NCBI GenBank assembly: GCA_959347315.1
Contig: OY365818.1
Span: 4,917,607-4,981,606, forward strand
Direction: 5' to 3'
Source of the DNA: Bimastos eiseni
Taxonomy: Eukaryota > Annelida > Clitellata > Crassiclitellata > Lumbricidae
Length of the DNA: 64,000 bases
In this document: piece by piece, positions 1 to 9,545 of the stretch
Layout: each line of letters opens with the position of its first letter
How positions within the stretch are numbered: position 1 is the first letter of the stretch
Position numbers and translations under genes: made by a program
Notes under the pieces: generated by a model
What the model saw: the letters and a program-made list of their open reading frames with translations, nothing else
The model's database searches: none
What the model was told of the DNA's origin: nothing

Positions 1-411
1 TGTTGGTATCATAATCATGTAGTAAAAATTTGTAGTGGAGTCCTGTGAAGGTTTGTGCAAATCATAGGTTTATGCACAAGCGACGCTTATGTATTAATGT
101 CGAGAACTGTTTGGATTTTTCAAATACTTGTTTTAAAGATGAGTATGAGCCTGGTCTTATCATAAAGGAAAGAGGAAGCATGGCCCTGCCCTGGCTTTTG
201 TACACTGCTTTTAAAGTATGCCAAAACTGAAGCAGCAAAAATGCTTTAATAGAGGCAGTTCTGATCCCTCAGGTGATAAAAAAATTGTCTGGATATATAT
301 TATTATTGTATAGACATTTTTAAAGCGCTTCTAGCGTCAGACTTATTAATCGACATGCTCAGTGTGATGTATAAACATTAACACATCGGAACTGTTGCCT
401 TAAAATTCTAG
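1..411. other. non-coding, probably intron
   Basis: No reading frame here resembles a protein. A polypyrimidine-poor stretch ends in an AG at 410-411, directly before the coding exon that follows, so this is most simply the end of an intron of the beta-propeller-like gene. Upstream exons would lie outside the window. Confidence 0.4.
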
Positions 412-1112
412 ACATGGACGAATCTCACGTTGCAGTTTTGGAGATCGATTCCTCAACGTTCGTGACTCACTGGAAGGCGGTAACCAACTGCGTCGCGCTC
501 TTGCGAACCCAGACTTACAAGGGCCACAGCATGGTCGGAGTCGCGGACACTCGCACGGGCCTTCGCGTGTATGATCTCTTACACAGAGATGGTGCAAAGT
601 ACGTCTGCCTGTTCCATGTTCCGGTGGAAGAGATCCGCAACTTTCACCTTGTAGGCAACGATGTCGCGGTCTTCCACAAGTTCGAGCCAAATGTGAGCTT
701 CTGGAACATGACGGAACAACGGACAATACTCTGCATTAACATTCAGGACCAGATGAAGGAGATGACGGAGGAGTTTCTCGAGGCAGACGATGACGATTGC
801 GGACTGGCGAACGACGACGGCGACCACGTGACGTCTGTCACCAGCCTGTCGTTTCGTGACGAACTTCTCATCGTCTACGGGACGATGTCGGGATGTGTCT
901 TTGGGATGTCGGTGGCACGAAGATCCAAGGTTTTCAACATTCCCTGTCCATTTGGTGACGAGGCCGGACGCAAAAATGCCCTTGGCGTCGTGTTTCTGCC
1001 TAGTGGAAAGCTTGTTGTGGGGTACGAGAAGCATGGACTTGTTCTGCTGGACTTTGGTTATGAGTCTCCTCCGCCGCGTCCTCCCACTCGATGCCAGAAA
1101 CGCCCTAGCTAG
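412..1112 (+). CDS. terminal exon of a beta-propeller (WD40-like) protein
   Basis: An open frame of 232 codons from the ATG at 414 to the TAG at 1110-1112. The region is GC-richer than its surroundings and looks coding throughout. It contains repeated beta-strand-like blocks with WD40 flavour (ADTRTGLRVYD near residues 44-54, EPNVSFWNM near residue 90, SGCVFGMSVARRSKVFNIP near residue 160, GKLVVGYEKHGLVLLDFG near residue 205). A very acidic loop (EADDDDC..NDDGD) sits near residues 120-135. The tail is short and Pro/Arg-rich. The AG at 410-411 makes an acceptor likely, so the first ATG may be internal and this may be only the last exon of a longer protein. The family is not recognised more closely. 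A WD-repeat adaptor or F-box/WD protein would fit, but no function is claimed. Confidence 0.6.
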
Positions 1113-2600
1113 AACTCCGCCTTTACCGTCAAGATGTCTTTTTGAAGACGACCGACGAGGGAGGACCATACTGTTGTTTTGTTTCGGCAGAAAGCTTGCC
1201 CAGAATGGTTTCGTTCTTTGATAACCTGGATTTGATATTTGATGGGAATAGTTTGAAGATGTTAAATCTGATTTCGTTTTACGCTGTGTATCGTGGCAGT
1301 GTAGATTTTTGTTGTTGACGAAAGGACCTTGCCATTTGCCAATGCTGCTGCTTCTGTTACTGCTGGCCATGAAGAAAGATCTATAAAGCAATTATTCGTC
1401 AACTGGCTGCCCCTCAATGATGTAAACAAGTCAGTCAGTTTTTTTTGCTCAGATCAACTGGCAAATAATGTATTTGGATGTATCAACATTTGTTTTACAT
1501 ATAACTCTTGTATTGAATGCAATTATTGTTGAAGAATCTAACAGCCAAAAAGGGAGATTGATTGTGTGCCCGGTTGTGTGAGGGTCAACTCATGTGTTGG
1601 TGCTTAACATTTTAAAGATGAGTGGGTGCTATAAGCGACCATGGAACTAATGCAGTGTGTCGTTAAGGTGATGTAGTGAAACAGCTTGGTGTAGTGTTGT
1701 AATTGGTTGTTTCTAAGTATTACAAATTAATCTGCTTTCAAGTTTGTTATCTGTAAAAACCTCTGCAGCAACACTGAGACAGTGTTGTCCCAACCTTAGC
1801 CCTAAAGCGGGCGGCCTTTTTTTATAAACCATGATACGTTTATCATAAACCATTTTCACAGACTTGAGCACAGTGCAAACATCCTATGAGAAACTCAGTC
1901 TATTCTTGCTAGGAATTAATCATGAACCATTTTCACAGATGCCAGACTCGAGCACAGTGTAGTAGCTGATTTTGGGACATCCATATATTTGGTTTTGCTA
2001 AATCTCAATTATTTGGGCATTGTTGTGGGTGGCATTGCCCAGTATGACTTGCGTTGTGCTGTAGTGTGCATTGAATAAGCTTGAGGTATTCATTATGGAA
2101 CACATCCCTCCATTCAGGTTGTGGTTCTGAATAATTAAGCTTACATTGATAATTATATTGTAGAAATCTAACATCGTCCAATTCAACAACAATAGTTATT
2201 TCAATAATATGCCCCACCAAACAGCATATTATTGATATAATTTTATTAAAAACATGATACTGGCAAATATGACAATGAAGTTGAATGCTTAATTTTATGT
2301 GATATAGTATCCACCTAAGAATAGGTATATGGAGGGGTATCCACCGAGCAATTTCCAACACAGAGACAGGTCTTGCAAATATTGAAGCGCTATATAATTT
2401 TTTAATAGATTTATGCACTAGTTGACATTCCTCACATTGATGCAGCTCTGAAATGGCTCACTCACTGCAAACACAATTCACACGGAGCCCTTCTAGAAAT
2501 TGTGGTTTATCGGCCACTTCTTTCATCAGCTCTTGCCGCATAGCGAGGACAATTACAGTAAGAAGGCTTCCTAATTCACAAGATAGGGCATCCTTTCATT
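1113..2600 (+). other. 3' UTR and/or intergenic sequence
   Basis: AT-rich sequence after the stop of the propeller-like exon. No protein-like frame is seen. Part is probably 3' UTR. A short direct repeat (aaccattttcacaga) occurs at about 1848 and 1924. No convincing nearby polyadenylation site was picked out. Confidence 0.35.
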
Positions 2601-2604
2601 CATT

Positions 2605-2945
2605 TGTTTTAACATTCATATAGCGCCCCCTTAAAAAGTCTAATCAGAGGCGCTCCCAACCCAACCACGGTGATATAAATCAGTCCTAAGAAGCTTGTTA
2701 AACAAGGGTACATCATTCCTTGGTAACGTCACGTACATCTTTTGCAGGTGGAAGGGTCAACAGTCGAGCAGGCGCCTATTGTTATATGGAAACTATTTCA
2801 AGGCAGTTTGTTTCCTTAATCGTTGTGTCTTTAATTATATTTAGCTGTGCATGCATATCTGTTAGAGTTGCTAGTACTGTAGTTTGTTTTTAATAATGCA
2901 TGTAATCGTGCGGTTGTCATGCAAATAAAGGCTACTTACTGACTG
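2605..2945 (+). repeat. dispersed repeat, 'tatagcgcc...ggcgct' family
   Basis: Begins near 'tatagcgcccccttaaaaag', has 'gaggcgctc' about 30 bases later, and ends in 'gcaaataaaggcta' with an AATAAA at 2924-2929. Similar sequence, with the same kind of 'gcaaataaag' end, lies at 47940-48290, and a partial copy at 59260-59500. A short interspersed element is the simplest reading. The AATAAA could also serve as the polyadenylation signal of the upstream gene. Confidence 0.45.
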
Positions 2946-3153
2946 ATTTAATTTGCTGCTGGTTATTGGTCAATGTTTAACTATGGCGACAATTGAAGCT
3001 TAATTGAAGCCAAATGATTGAAGCTCCTTGTGAATTTGTTGTCCTCGTTGCTCTGTGCGCTAATGTAGTGGACATCGATCTCTGACATTATCGGCGTCAA
3101 TGTGTTTAGCGTTTCGAGGATTTTCGCTCCTTGAATGCCGGACTCTTTTTAAA

Positions 3154-3228
3154 ATGCAGCGGCGGGTGTTGGTGTACTTACAGCGGGAATCTGATGGCAA
3201 TATACCTCGTAAAGCACGGTTTACTCAA
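3154..3228 (+). CDS. NUDT17: NUDT17-like exon 1 (start codon exon)
   Basis: ATG at 3154, then 25 codons (MQRRVLVYLQRES...RFTQ) ending before a GTGAGC donor at 3229. The pattern RVLVYLQR...ARFTQ resembles the N-terminus of NUDT17 (RVQLLL...SFARSV in human), which is why this start was chosen. It ends in phase 0. Confidence 0.6.
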
Positions 3229-6200
3229 GTGAGCCATTTTTGATGCTCCAACGTTATCACGATGATCCATTCTTTTAGGTGTGCAGTTAATGCCGTGGTG
3301 CATCAGTCAAAATTAAGGCAACCGATTGAATTAGGGAAAACCACGACGTACACTCCTCCCACACACACATACACACACACACACACACACACAATCTGCA
3401 ATAAGATTGTAGTCATCCCTTGCTCATTTCATCGGGACTGTCACACTGAGAGCACTCCTGATAATATGTACTTAAGAAGTGCTTTGTAAATTCTCAGATG
3501 CTATAATTCTCAGATACTATACTATAACTAAAGATAAATAAAGAATATGCTCACTTACCTAAGTATGAGTCTCTTATGGCATTCCAATAATAGTTATTAT
3601 TTCGTTTTGGTTCATTATATTGTAATTGTGAATGGTTTGATGTTGATTAAAGACCTCTATCAGAACTGTTTACAGTGCCATATTGTCGTTTTAAAGTCTT
3701 CAATTTCATAAGAATTTCATACCTTTACCTAAATCCTTGCTTATTTATTTTTATCTCAATTTGGTTAGGATGTGTTGCTTGAAATTTTGGACCAAATCGT
3801 ATCATATCTTTAGAATTTTGCACAATACAATACAACTGAAATTTGATATCGCCCTTCTTCCAAAATTTTTGCTCAGAAGTGCACACGCCTCGATGGTGCA
3901 ACTGCAGTTGTAATGCAGAGGAATTGTGTACGTGACGCCTCGGATGAGGGTTAAACCCGCTCACACAGTGGACACTGAGCGTTACAGGCCGACCACTCTA
4001 ACCAATCGGCCACCGTTCCACACGTTATATAGCACCTCTCAGAGAATAACTATTCACTTGGTCCTGCAAATTGAGCAAGCCTTAATGCATGCAATTGTAT
4101 TATATTCCAGAGTGTTGTTGATACATTTAATGACGGCTGCCAGAACGCTCACAGTGCTGAAGTTTTTATTCGACAATTTGACAACAATGTGATTTTATTT
4201 GACAAGAACAAAGATGCAAGCAGCTCATGCCATGAAAATCGAAAACTCCCTCTTGTGGTATAATGTTATTATTCATGTTAATAGTAATAATAATTATTAA
4301 TAATAATATTAATTATTAATAATAATAATCTTTGTTTAATTGCATTCAAAATGACACAGTCATAGTATGATTACAAGTGCAGCATGAATGGATGATTACA
4401 CGCTGTTACAGCAGTCGGATTTAACTGTACGGCATCCATGCAGTGTGGCCATCCCGATATACATCTAATCTGACTCACAACTGCTCACTGCCTAGAATGA
4501 TTGGTCGTGTTTCCTTGGGTAGTGGTTCCTTGGGTAGTAGTTCCTTTGGGTAGTAGTTCCTTTGGTAGTGGTTCCTTGCATGGTGCTTCCTTCGGTTGTG
4601 GTTCCTTGGGTAGTTGTCCCTTGGGTAGTGGTTCCTTGGGTAGTAGTTCCCTTGGTAGTGGTTCCTTGCATGGTGCTTCCTTGGGTAGTGGTTCCTTGAG
4701 TAATTGTCCCTTGGGTAGTGGTTCCTTGGGTAGTAGTTCCTTTGGTAGTGGTTCCTTGCATGGTGCTTCCTTGGGTAGTTGTTCCTTGGGTAGTTGTCCC
4801 TTGGGTAGTTGTTTCCTTAATTACCGCACAATAACAATGATTTCAGAGACCACCTCTGTGTCCTATCCACCTGTTGACTCCAGATGTGGTTGACCAGCTG
4901 TCTGTGGAAACGGTTGAACGTGGGATTGACTCCGGTTGCAGCATCATTCTGGAGACCTTTGACGGATTCGTTCTTCTGATTCGACGTGCCCAGCATCTGC
5001 GAACATTTCCCGGTGTTTGGACTCCACCAGGTGGGTGACCTCCTGCATTACCCCCCAGCACTCTAGTCTTTCCTTCCTTCTTGAATCACTCTTTGGTTGA
5101 ATCGATAAATATAAAATGCTTTAGTAATAATGATAATAATAATAATAATAATAGTAATAATAACAATACTAATAATAATTATTTAGTATAATATTAATAT
5201 TATTCGGTAGAGGACATCTGATTCATTCCAAGTGGATTATTCTTCACCATCTGTTTTGCATTATTATTATTATTATTATTACTATTATTATTATTGTTGT
5301 TATTATTATTACTATTATTATTGTTGTTATTATTGTTATTGTTTTTGTTATTATTATTATTATTATTGTTGTTGTTATGGTTGTTGTTGATTTATTAGTG
5401 ATTTCCATTGACCCATTGTCTTATGTGAAATAATTATCAGCTAGGATCAATGACACAGGCAGTCAGGTCAATAATATCTGTTGTAATCACATCCTCGTTC
5501 TTTAGTTTTGAGGAGCATTATAATTCACAGATAATTACGAGCATGTCTGAATACCTTACATTCTGGTGACGTTACTTTATCTTTTTTGCAGTTGTCACTC
5601 TGCCTCATTTTGCACTGCTGTTCTCATTTGTGGCCTTGAACAACATCGTTGATCTGTTTTGCTGTTACTTTAGGTGGTCATATAGAAGAGAACGAATCGG
5701 TAAGCATTTTATTGAAACTCTTCTGAACATTTTAGATATCTGTCAGAATTCTGTACTGATAAAAGAAGATTTTTTAAATGTGGTCAACTGTTTGTTTGAA
5801 GATTTTTTTAGATAGTCAGATGAGTTTGTTTGTCGTTAGCAATGAATTCGAGTAGTGTTTCCCAAGTTTTTTTTTGGCCCGGTTGTTTTTATATTTCTCC
5901 TTTGTAACCTGTTAAATGTGTATTGCCAATTCTGGCCTATCTGTAAAATGAAACAGATACACAAATTTATGGTGTTTTGGTGATGCCTAGTTTTCGGAGA
6001 GTGACTGACTGCTTGTAGCATACAATTAAGTTTGTATTTACCTTGTTTGATTGTTATTAATAAAATCAGTTATTACACAAAAAGATTTGGGCGATCAGGA
6101 ATTTTTATACTGTCGGGTCGCGATCCACCATTTGGGAAACGCTGAGTTAGAGAGTAAGCGTTCGACCATTTAAAGACTGTCCACCTAGAGCTTAGAGGGT

Positions 6201-8241
6201 GTTTTTTGTGTTCAAGAGTTCTATAAAGTTTCTGATGAAAGCTCAAATGTGGTTAAAAGATGCGAAAATCTTGTGATCTGAATTTGCCAAACTGTGAACA
6301 CGTGATCATACTGAGTTCGTCGTATTTGACTTTGTTGTCTGCCATTTCTCTGTAGCTGCTGGAGGCCGGGCTGAGAGAATTCAGCGAAGAGACTGGATTA
6401 ACAATTAATCCTGAAGACTGTGAGAAAAACAAGCTTAGGATATTGGGTTTATGGGAGGTGAGTGGGATTGTAAGAGACTGAATTGGTAAGCATTTATTGA
6501 AACTCTTCTGAGTATTTTAGATACCGGTAAGAAATTAATAATGACTATTGGAACTCCTGACAACCTCTTCTCTCCCTCTGTCAACCCCTCATAAGTCGCA
6601 GAAAAATGATAATTGTAATTTTAATTTAGTAGTAATCATTAGCAAACAATAGGTTTTGGAATGTTTAGTAATACTTGTTGAAGAATTGGCAATCAAGTGT
6701 ATTTAGTTACGCTATTTCTAATATTTATATTGAACAGTATGTAAATTTGTATTTGTATGCTTTTTCACTGGTTGAACCATCTACCTTACATGACTTGAAT
6801 CTCAATGCTTTCCTAGTCACAGTAACAATAATGATTAATAATAATAATAATCTATAATAGTAGTAACGACAATTATGGCAATCCTAAACTAATAATTACA
6901 AGTCACATGTTTGTCTGTCTGTCATATTCAAGGCGCGTGATTGGACAGTGCGCATACTCTGTCTGAGTTTCAAAAAGTTTTATTCACGTCTGTGTAACTG
7001 TATTTGCAGTTATTAAACTGAAATACATCGTGTAATGTAAGTATATTTGTAGTTATTAACTTGAAATGCACACTTATTTTAATGAGACTCAATTTTGAAT
7101 TGTTATACAGGTGTAAACAACATCGTTCAGAGGGCGTTTCACGAATAAACATTACAACAACCGCTGAATTTTGTAACCTTTGGGGCGCTAGTTGTAGCCT
7201 TTTGGTGTAATGGGAGGAAATGTGTTGAATCGTGAGCTATTAAATTTGCTGACCGGCGATTCTTCACAGGTTAACAACAGCTAGTAATTATAATGATGGT
7301 TACCACCTTAAAACACACCTGTTTAGATCTATACAGCTTTCATGACTTGCTTGAGAGTGTGCTATGCTAAGAGTGTTCTCATACTTACATACGGTATTAT
7401 TCAGTTTAATTAATCTACTTGACAGTCGACCTTTCCTCCGACGCTGAGTCTCGGACTTCCCATACGGCATCACATCGTTGTCTACTTCCATGCTAAGCTG
7501 AAGGAACCGTTTACCGCAGACCGCCTTCAATCGGAACTGAGGCTCGATCCGGAAGAGGTCGGAGCATCCGTTTGGATCGACCGGAAGATCGTTCGGGCGA
7601 TCGCGGAGACTTACAAGGGGTCGACCGGGGGAGAGGAGAAGTCGTCAGGAATTCCGACAATACCCGAGACCATCACGTAGGTTTTTTACCGGCATCTAAG
7701 AATTGACTACAAGTCTTGCAGGCCTTTTTTAGTTTTCTCTCTTTGTGTCTGTCTCTTTAGTTCTGTGTGGTACAGTTTTCTCGAAGAATACTCTATCAGA
7801 GGATATTCAGCACACTGCTCAAGATTTACCTTTTTAAACTATCACATGATTGTCGTTGAAATTTGCCCTTTACTCTGACCTCTGGTGTGAAAAGGTGCTA
7901 TATAAATATTATTATTATTGATATTATTATTATTAATATTATTGGCACAGCTTCGGTGCTGCCTAAACAGATGCGATCTTTGGTGCTAATATTTGAAAGG
8001 TGGTGATTAGGACTTGATGATTACCATGATGACGATATTTTCAGTCTGGGTATCTGCTCGTGTGTTTTATAGGATCACGGTGACTCATCGCGACCAACAG
8101 CAGAGCCTCGCAACCATGGCAACCAAGTTGTTTCTCAACCGTGCTCCACTAACAAGTCCAGACAGTGAAAGAATCAGCACTGGAACAAAGTTTGCGTTAT
8201 CAGAGTGGCTGAAAATCGCGGACGACTGCTCGAAGACGTAA
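3154..8241 (+). CDS. NUDT17: NUDT17-like Nudix hydrolase (gene span)
   Basis: Exons recognised: 3154-3228, (one missing), 4847-5030, 5674-5699, 6356-6457, 7426-7676 and 8073-8241. Phases agree at every junction from 4847 on. The joined protein shows the full Nudix signature: GG at the end of exon 3 and start of the microexon, then E, then REFSEETGL. After it come the NUDT17-type blocks LGLWE, LGLP.RHHIVVYFHAKLKEP and RISTGTKFALSEWL, the last near the C-terminus as in vertebrate NUDT17. RPPLCP before the domain parallels RPPFCP of the human protein. The family consists of predicted Mg2+-dependent hydrolases of nucleoside-diphosphate-linked substrates; the true substrate of NUDT17 is poorly defined. 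The segment between exon 1 and RPPLCP (about 35 residues in human) was not found, so the model is incomplete. Confidence 0.8.
3358..3393. repeat. (CA)n microsatellite
   Basis: Uninterrupted CA dinucleotides apart from one T, in the first NUDT17-like intron. Confidence 0.9.
3880..4020 (-). repeat. tRNA-derived SINE-like head
   Basis: On the minus strand this reads ggtggccgattggttagagt (A-box-like), then about 40 bases on gcgggtttaaccctcat (B-box-like GGTTTAACCC). The spacing is that of a tRNA promoter, but a clean cloverleaf and acceptor stem are not apparent. A SINE head is more likely than a functional tRNA gene. Confidence 0.5.
4505..4818. repeat. 15-bp minisatellite (ggtagtggttccttg)
   Basis: About twenty imperfect copies of a 15-base unit, with variants such as catggtgcttccttg recurring at regular intervals, which suggests a higher-order period. 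Because 15 is divisible by 3 both strands stay open and look like Ser/Gly- or Thr-rich ORFs; these are artefacts. It ends about 30 bases before the acceptor of the RPPLCP exon. Confidence 0.9.
4847..5030 (+). CDS. NUDT17: NUDT17-like exon, first half of Nudix fold
   Basis: Acceptor TTTCAG at 4841-4846, donor GTGGGT at 5031. Encodes RPPLCP, then a domain start with GIDSGCSIILE, FVLLIRRAQHL and FPGVWTPP. The last base is the first base of the glycine codon that opens the Nudix box. Starts in phase 0 and ends after one base of a codon. Confidence 0.8.
5124..5400. repeat. (TAA)n / (TTA)n / (TTG)n microsatellite tract
   Basis: AAT repeats around 5125-5180 and TTA/TTG repeats around 5258-5395, in a NUDT17-like intron. 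Confidence 0.85.
5674..5699 (+). CDS. NUDT17: NUDT17-like 26-nt microexon (Nudix box GGHIEENES)
   Basis: Between TTACTTTAG (ending 5673) and GTAAGC (from 5700). Its 26 bases complete a glycine codon and add G-H-I-E-E-N-E-S. That supplies the G-x5-E part of the Nudix box, with exactly the spacing needed for REF.EE.GL in the next exon. Because it is so short, an automatic gene finder would probably miss it and break the catalytic motif. Confidence 0.8.
6356..6457 (+). CDS. NUDT17: NUDT17-like exon, catalytic REFSEETGL
   Basis: Acceptor TCTCTGTAG ending 6355, donor GTGAGT at 6458; 34 codons. Begins LLEAGL and carries the metal-binding helix REFSEETGL. Ends with LRILGLWE, which in human NUDT17 is also followed by a short aromatic/proline stretch. 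Both ends are phase 0. Confidence 0.8.
7426..7676 (+). CDS. NUDT17: NUDT17-like exon, C-terminal half of domain
   Basis: Acceptor CTTGACAG ending 7425. Starts STFPPTLSLGLP and contains RHHIVVYFHAKLKEP and DPEEVGASVWID, as in the NUDT17 C-terminal half. The donor is the GTAGGT at 7677. Read without splicing, the same bases give an in-frame TAG, but continuing into the next exon restores a family-specific C-terminus. It ends with two bases of a codon. Confidence 0.75.
8073..8241 (+). CDS. NUDT17: NUDT17-like terminal exon
   Basis: Acceptor TTTTATAG ending 8072; 56 codons to the TAA at 8239-8241. Contains RISTGTKFALSEWLKIADD, matching the conserved RVSTGTKFALKLWL block near the end of vertebrate NUDT17. 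The single first base completes the threonine codon split from the previous exon. Confidence 0.78.
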
Positions 8242-8361
8242 TCAGTAGTACGGATGGCGTGAAAGGTTTTATTTGTGACTTGAGGTTTAGTTCTATGAAG
8301 GCGCAAAATACCATAGCTACGCCTCTGTAGCCGATCGGGTTGGTTTTGGGTGCAGATGGAG

Positions 8362-8460
8362 CAGATACCTTGGAACACTAAAAATGTTTCTCTGGTGGGA
8401 TTTGAACCCCGACCTCTCCATTGACAGTCCGTCACTCTTACCACTTTGCCGTCGAATGAA
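8362..8460 (-). repeat. tRNA-derived SINE-like head
   Basis: Minus strand: cggcaaagtggtaagagtga (A-box-like), then ggtcggggttcaaatcccac (canonical B box GGTTCAAATCC). It lies just downstream of the NUDT17-like stop. No convincing acceptor stem, so a SINE or tRNA pseudogene is favoured over a tRNA gene. Confidence 0.5.
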
Positions 8461-8984
8461 ATCATTTGCAGGTTTGAATGCATGACCAATGCAGTAGTAT
8501 GTAGTAGTTTCAGTTTAACGACGCCATGTGATAACATGGATCATTAGCGTTACCCTCCTTTATCTAGGCTTAGGTCTGGCACTGCCAGAGTACAAAAAGT
8601 GTTCAACCAAGCTAGAGACATTAGAAATAACTTTATAAGAAATAACTTTATAGGGAATAAGCCAATCCAAAGACCTGTTTACATACTTAGATGTGCCAGT
8701 ACATAGATACTTGAAACCATAACCACCTGTTCTGAGTGGAACTGGTGCCTGAAGCCATAAAAGCTATCCTCGACACGTTAAGTGAGCCAGTAGGACAGCA
8801 CATGTGACTTTGTTTAAAGTTAATTACCGATCTGTGGAACACTTATATAGTCCAGGATTACTTAGGCCATACAGTATATAAATAGTTGGCTGTGGTCACA
8901 CGCACTCTTAGGCTTAATATGTCACGTTTCCGACTAGGGTTGACGATTGTGGGCAGAATTTTGGTCCAGGCAGTGGTGGCCTTT

Positions 8985-9210
8985 TGGGAGGCAGGTTGGT
9001 GGGAGTGGGGTAGGGAGTAATGTATAAAGTTACACTTGGGTGCAAAGCTGAGGAACTGAGGTCGAGACCCATATATCCCCGTATGGTTGACTAGTCCTTC
9101 TTTCACTAGGCGGCGGCGTTGGCTCTAGATTAGATGTATTGCTTAATGGGCGCCCTGCGTCGCTTCCGACAGTTAAATTCGACTCCTGTGATAACTTGTC
9201 GTCATTCGCT
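8985..9210 (+). repeat. SINE-like element, 'ccttctttcrctaggcg' family, copy 1
   Basis: Shares with 13690-13910 the order: gagtaatgtataa, a B-box-like ggtcgagaccca, ccttctttcactaggcg, gcgttg, attagatgt, tgccgacagt-type sequence and aattcgactcct. The matching order in two places 4.7 kb apart shows a dispersed element. Confidence 0.6.
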
Positions 9211-9329
9211 CATACTGTGTTTGCAATCATACTGCAGCTTGTCAGTTTGCAGTTAAACAGACAAATATATTATATAGAATCGTCATGTTTTAGCCATTTT
9301 CTCATTTTTAAATGTGCGTCCAGAGAAAC

Positions 9330-9545
9330 CACGCCGGTAGGCGCCGCAAGTCTATGGACTCCTCCGGAGGGCGCCAAGGAGGCTAAGGCGGGCACCAGAG
9401 GCGTCCAGATAGGGGAGGTCCGAAGGCAAGTGCCTCCAATTTCAGGTATGGGGGATAATTTTTTAGTCTTAGAGGGGAGATATCTTGCCTTCTGACACCT
9501 GGGACCGGGGGGCTTGCCTCCATCACTTATGGCAATTAACGCCTC
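9330..9545 (-). repeat. dispersed repeat family R2 (minus copy)
   Basis: Reverse complement matches 16932-17105 and 40335-40500: a run through 'gcaagatat..cccct', 'atacctgaaat', 'ctggacgcctctg'. Family unknown. It lies outside the gene duplications here but inside intron 1 of copies 1 and 3 of the glycosyltransferase-like genes. Confidence 0.55.

Noticed and set aside
579..1391. 270-codon ORF on the minus strand opposite the propeller-like exon
   Set aside because: Composition is Arg/Ser/His-rich without any domain pattern, whereas the plus-strand frame shows coherent beta-strand repeats; it is a shadow of the real exon.
3880..4020. tRNA gene on the minus strand (also 8362-8460)
   Set aside because: A and B boxes are present, but I could not form a complete cloverleaf with a matched acceptor stem; SINE heads are the better call.
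4492..4893. Thr-rich and Ser/Gly-rich ORFs on both strands
   Set aside because: They are translations of the 15-bp minisatellite.
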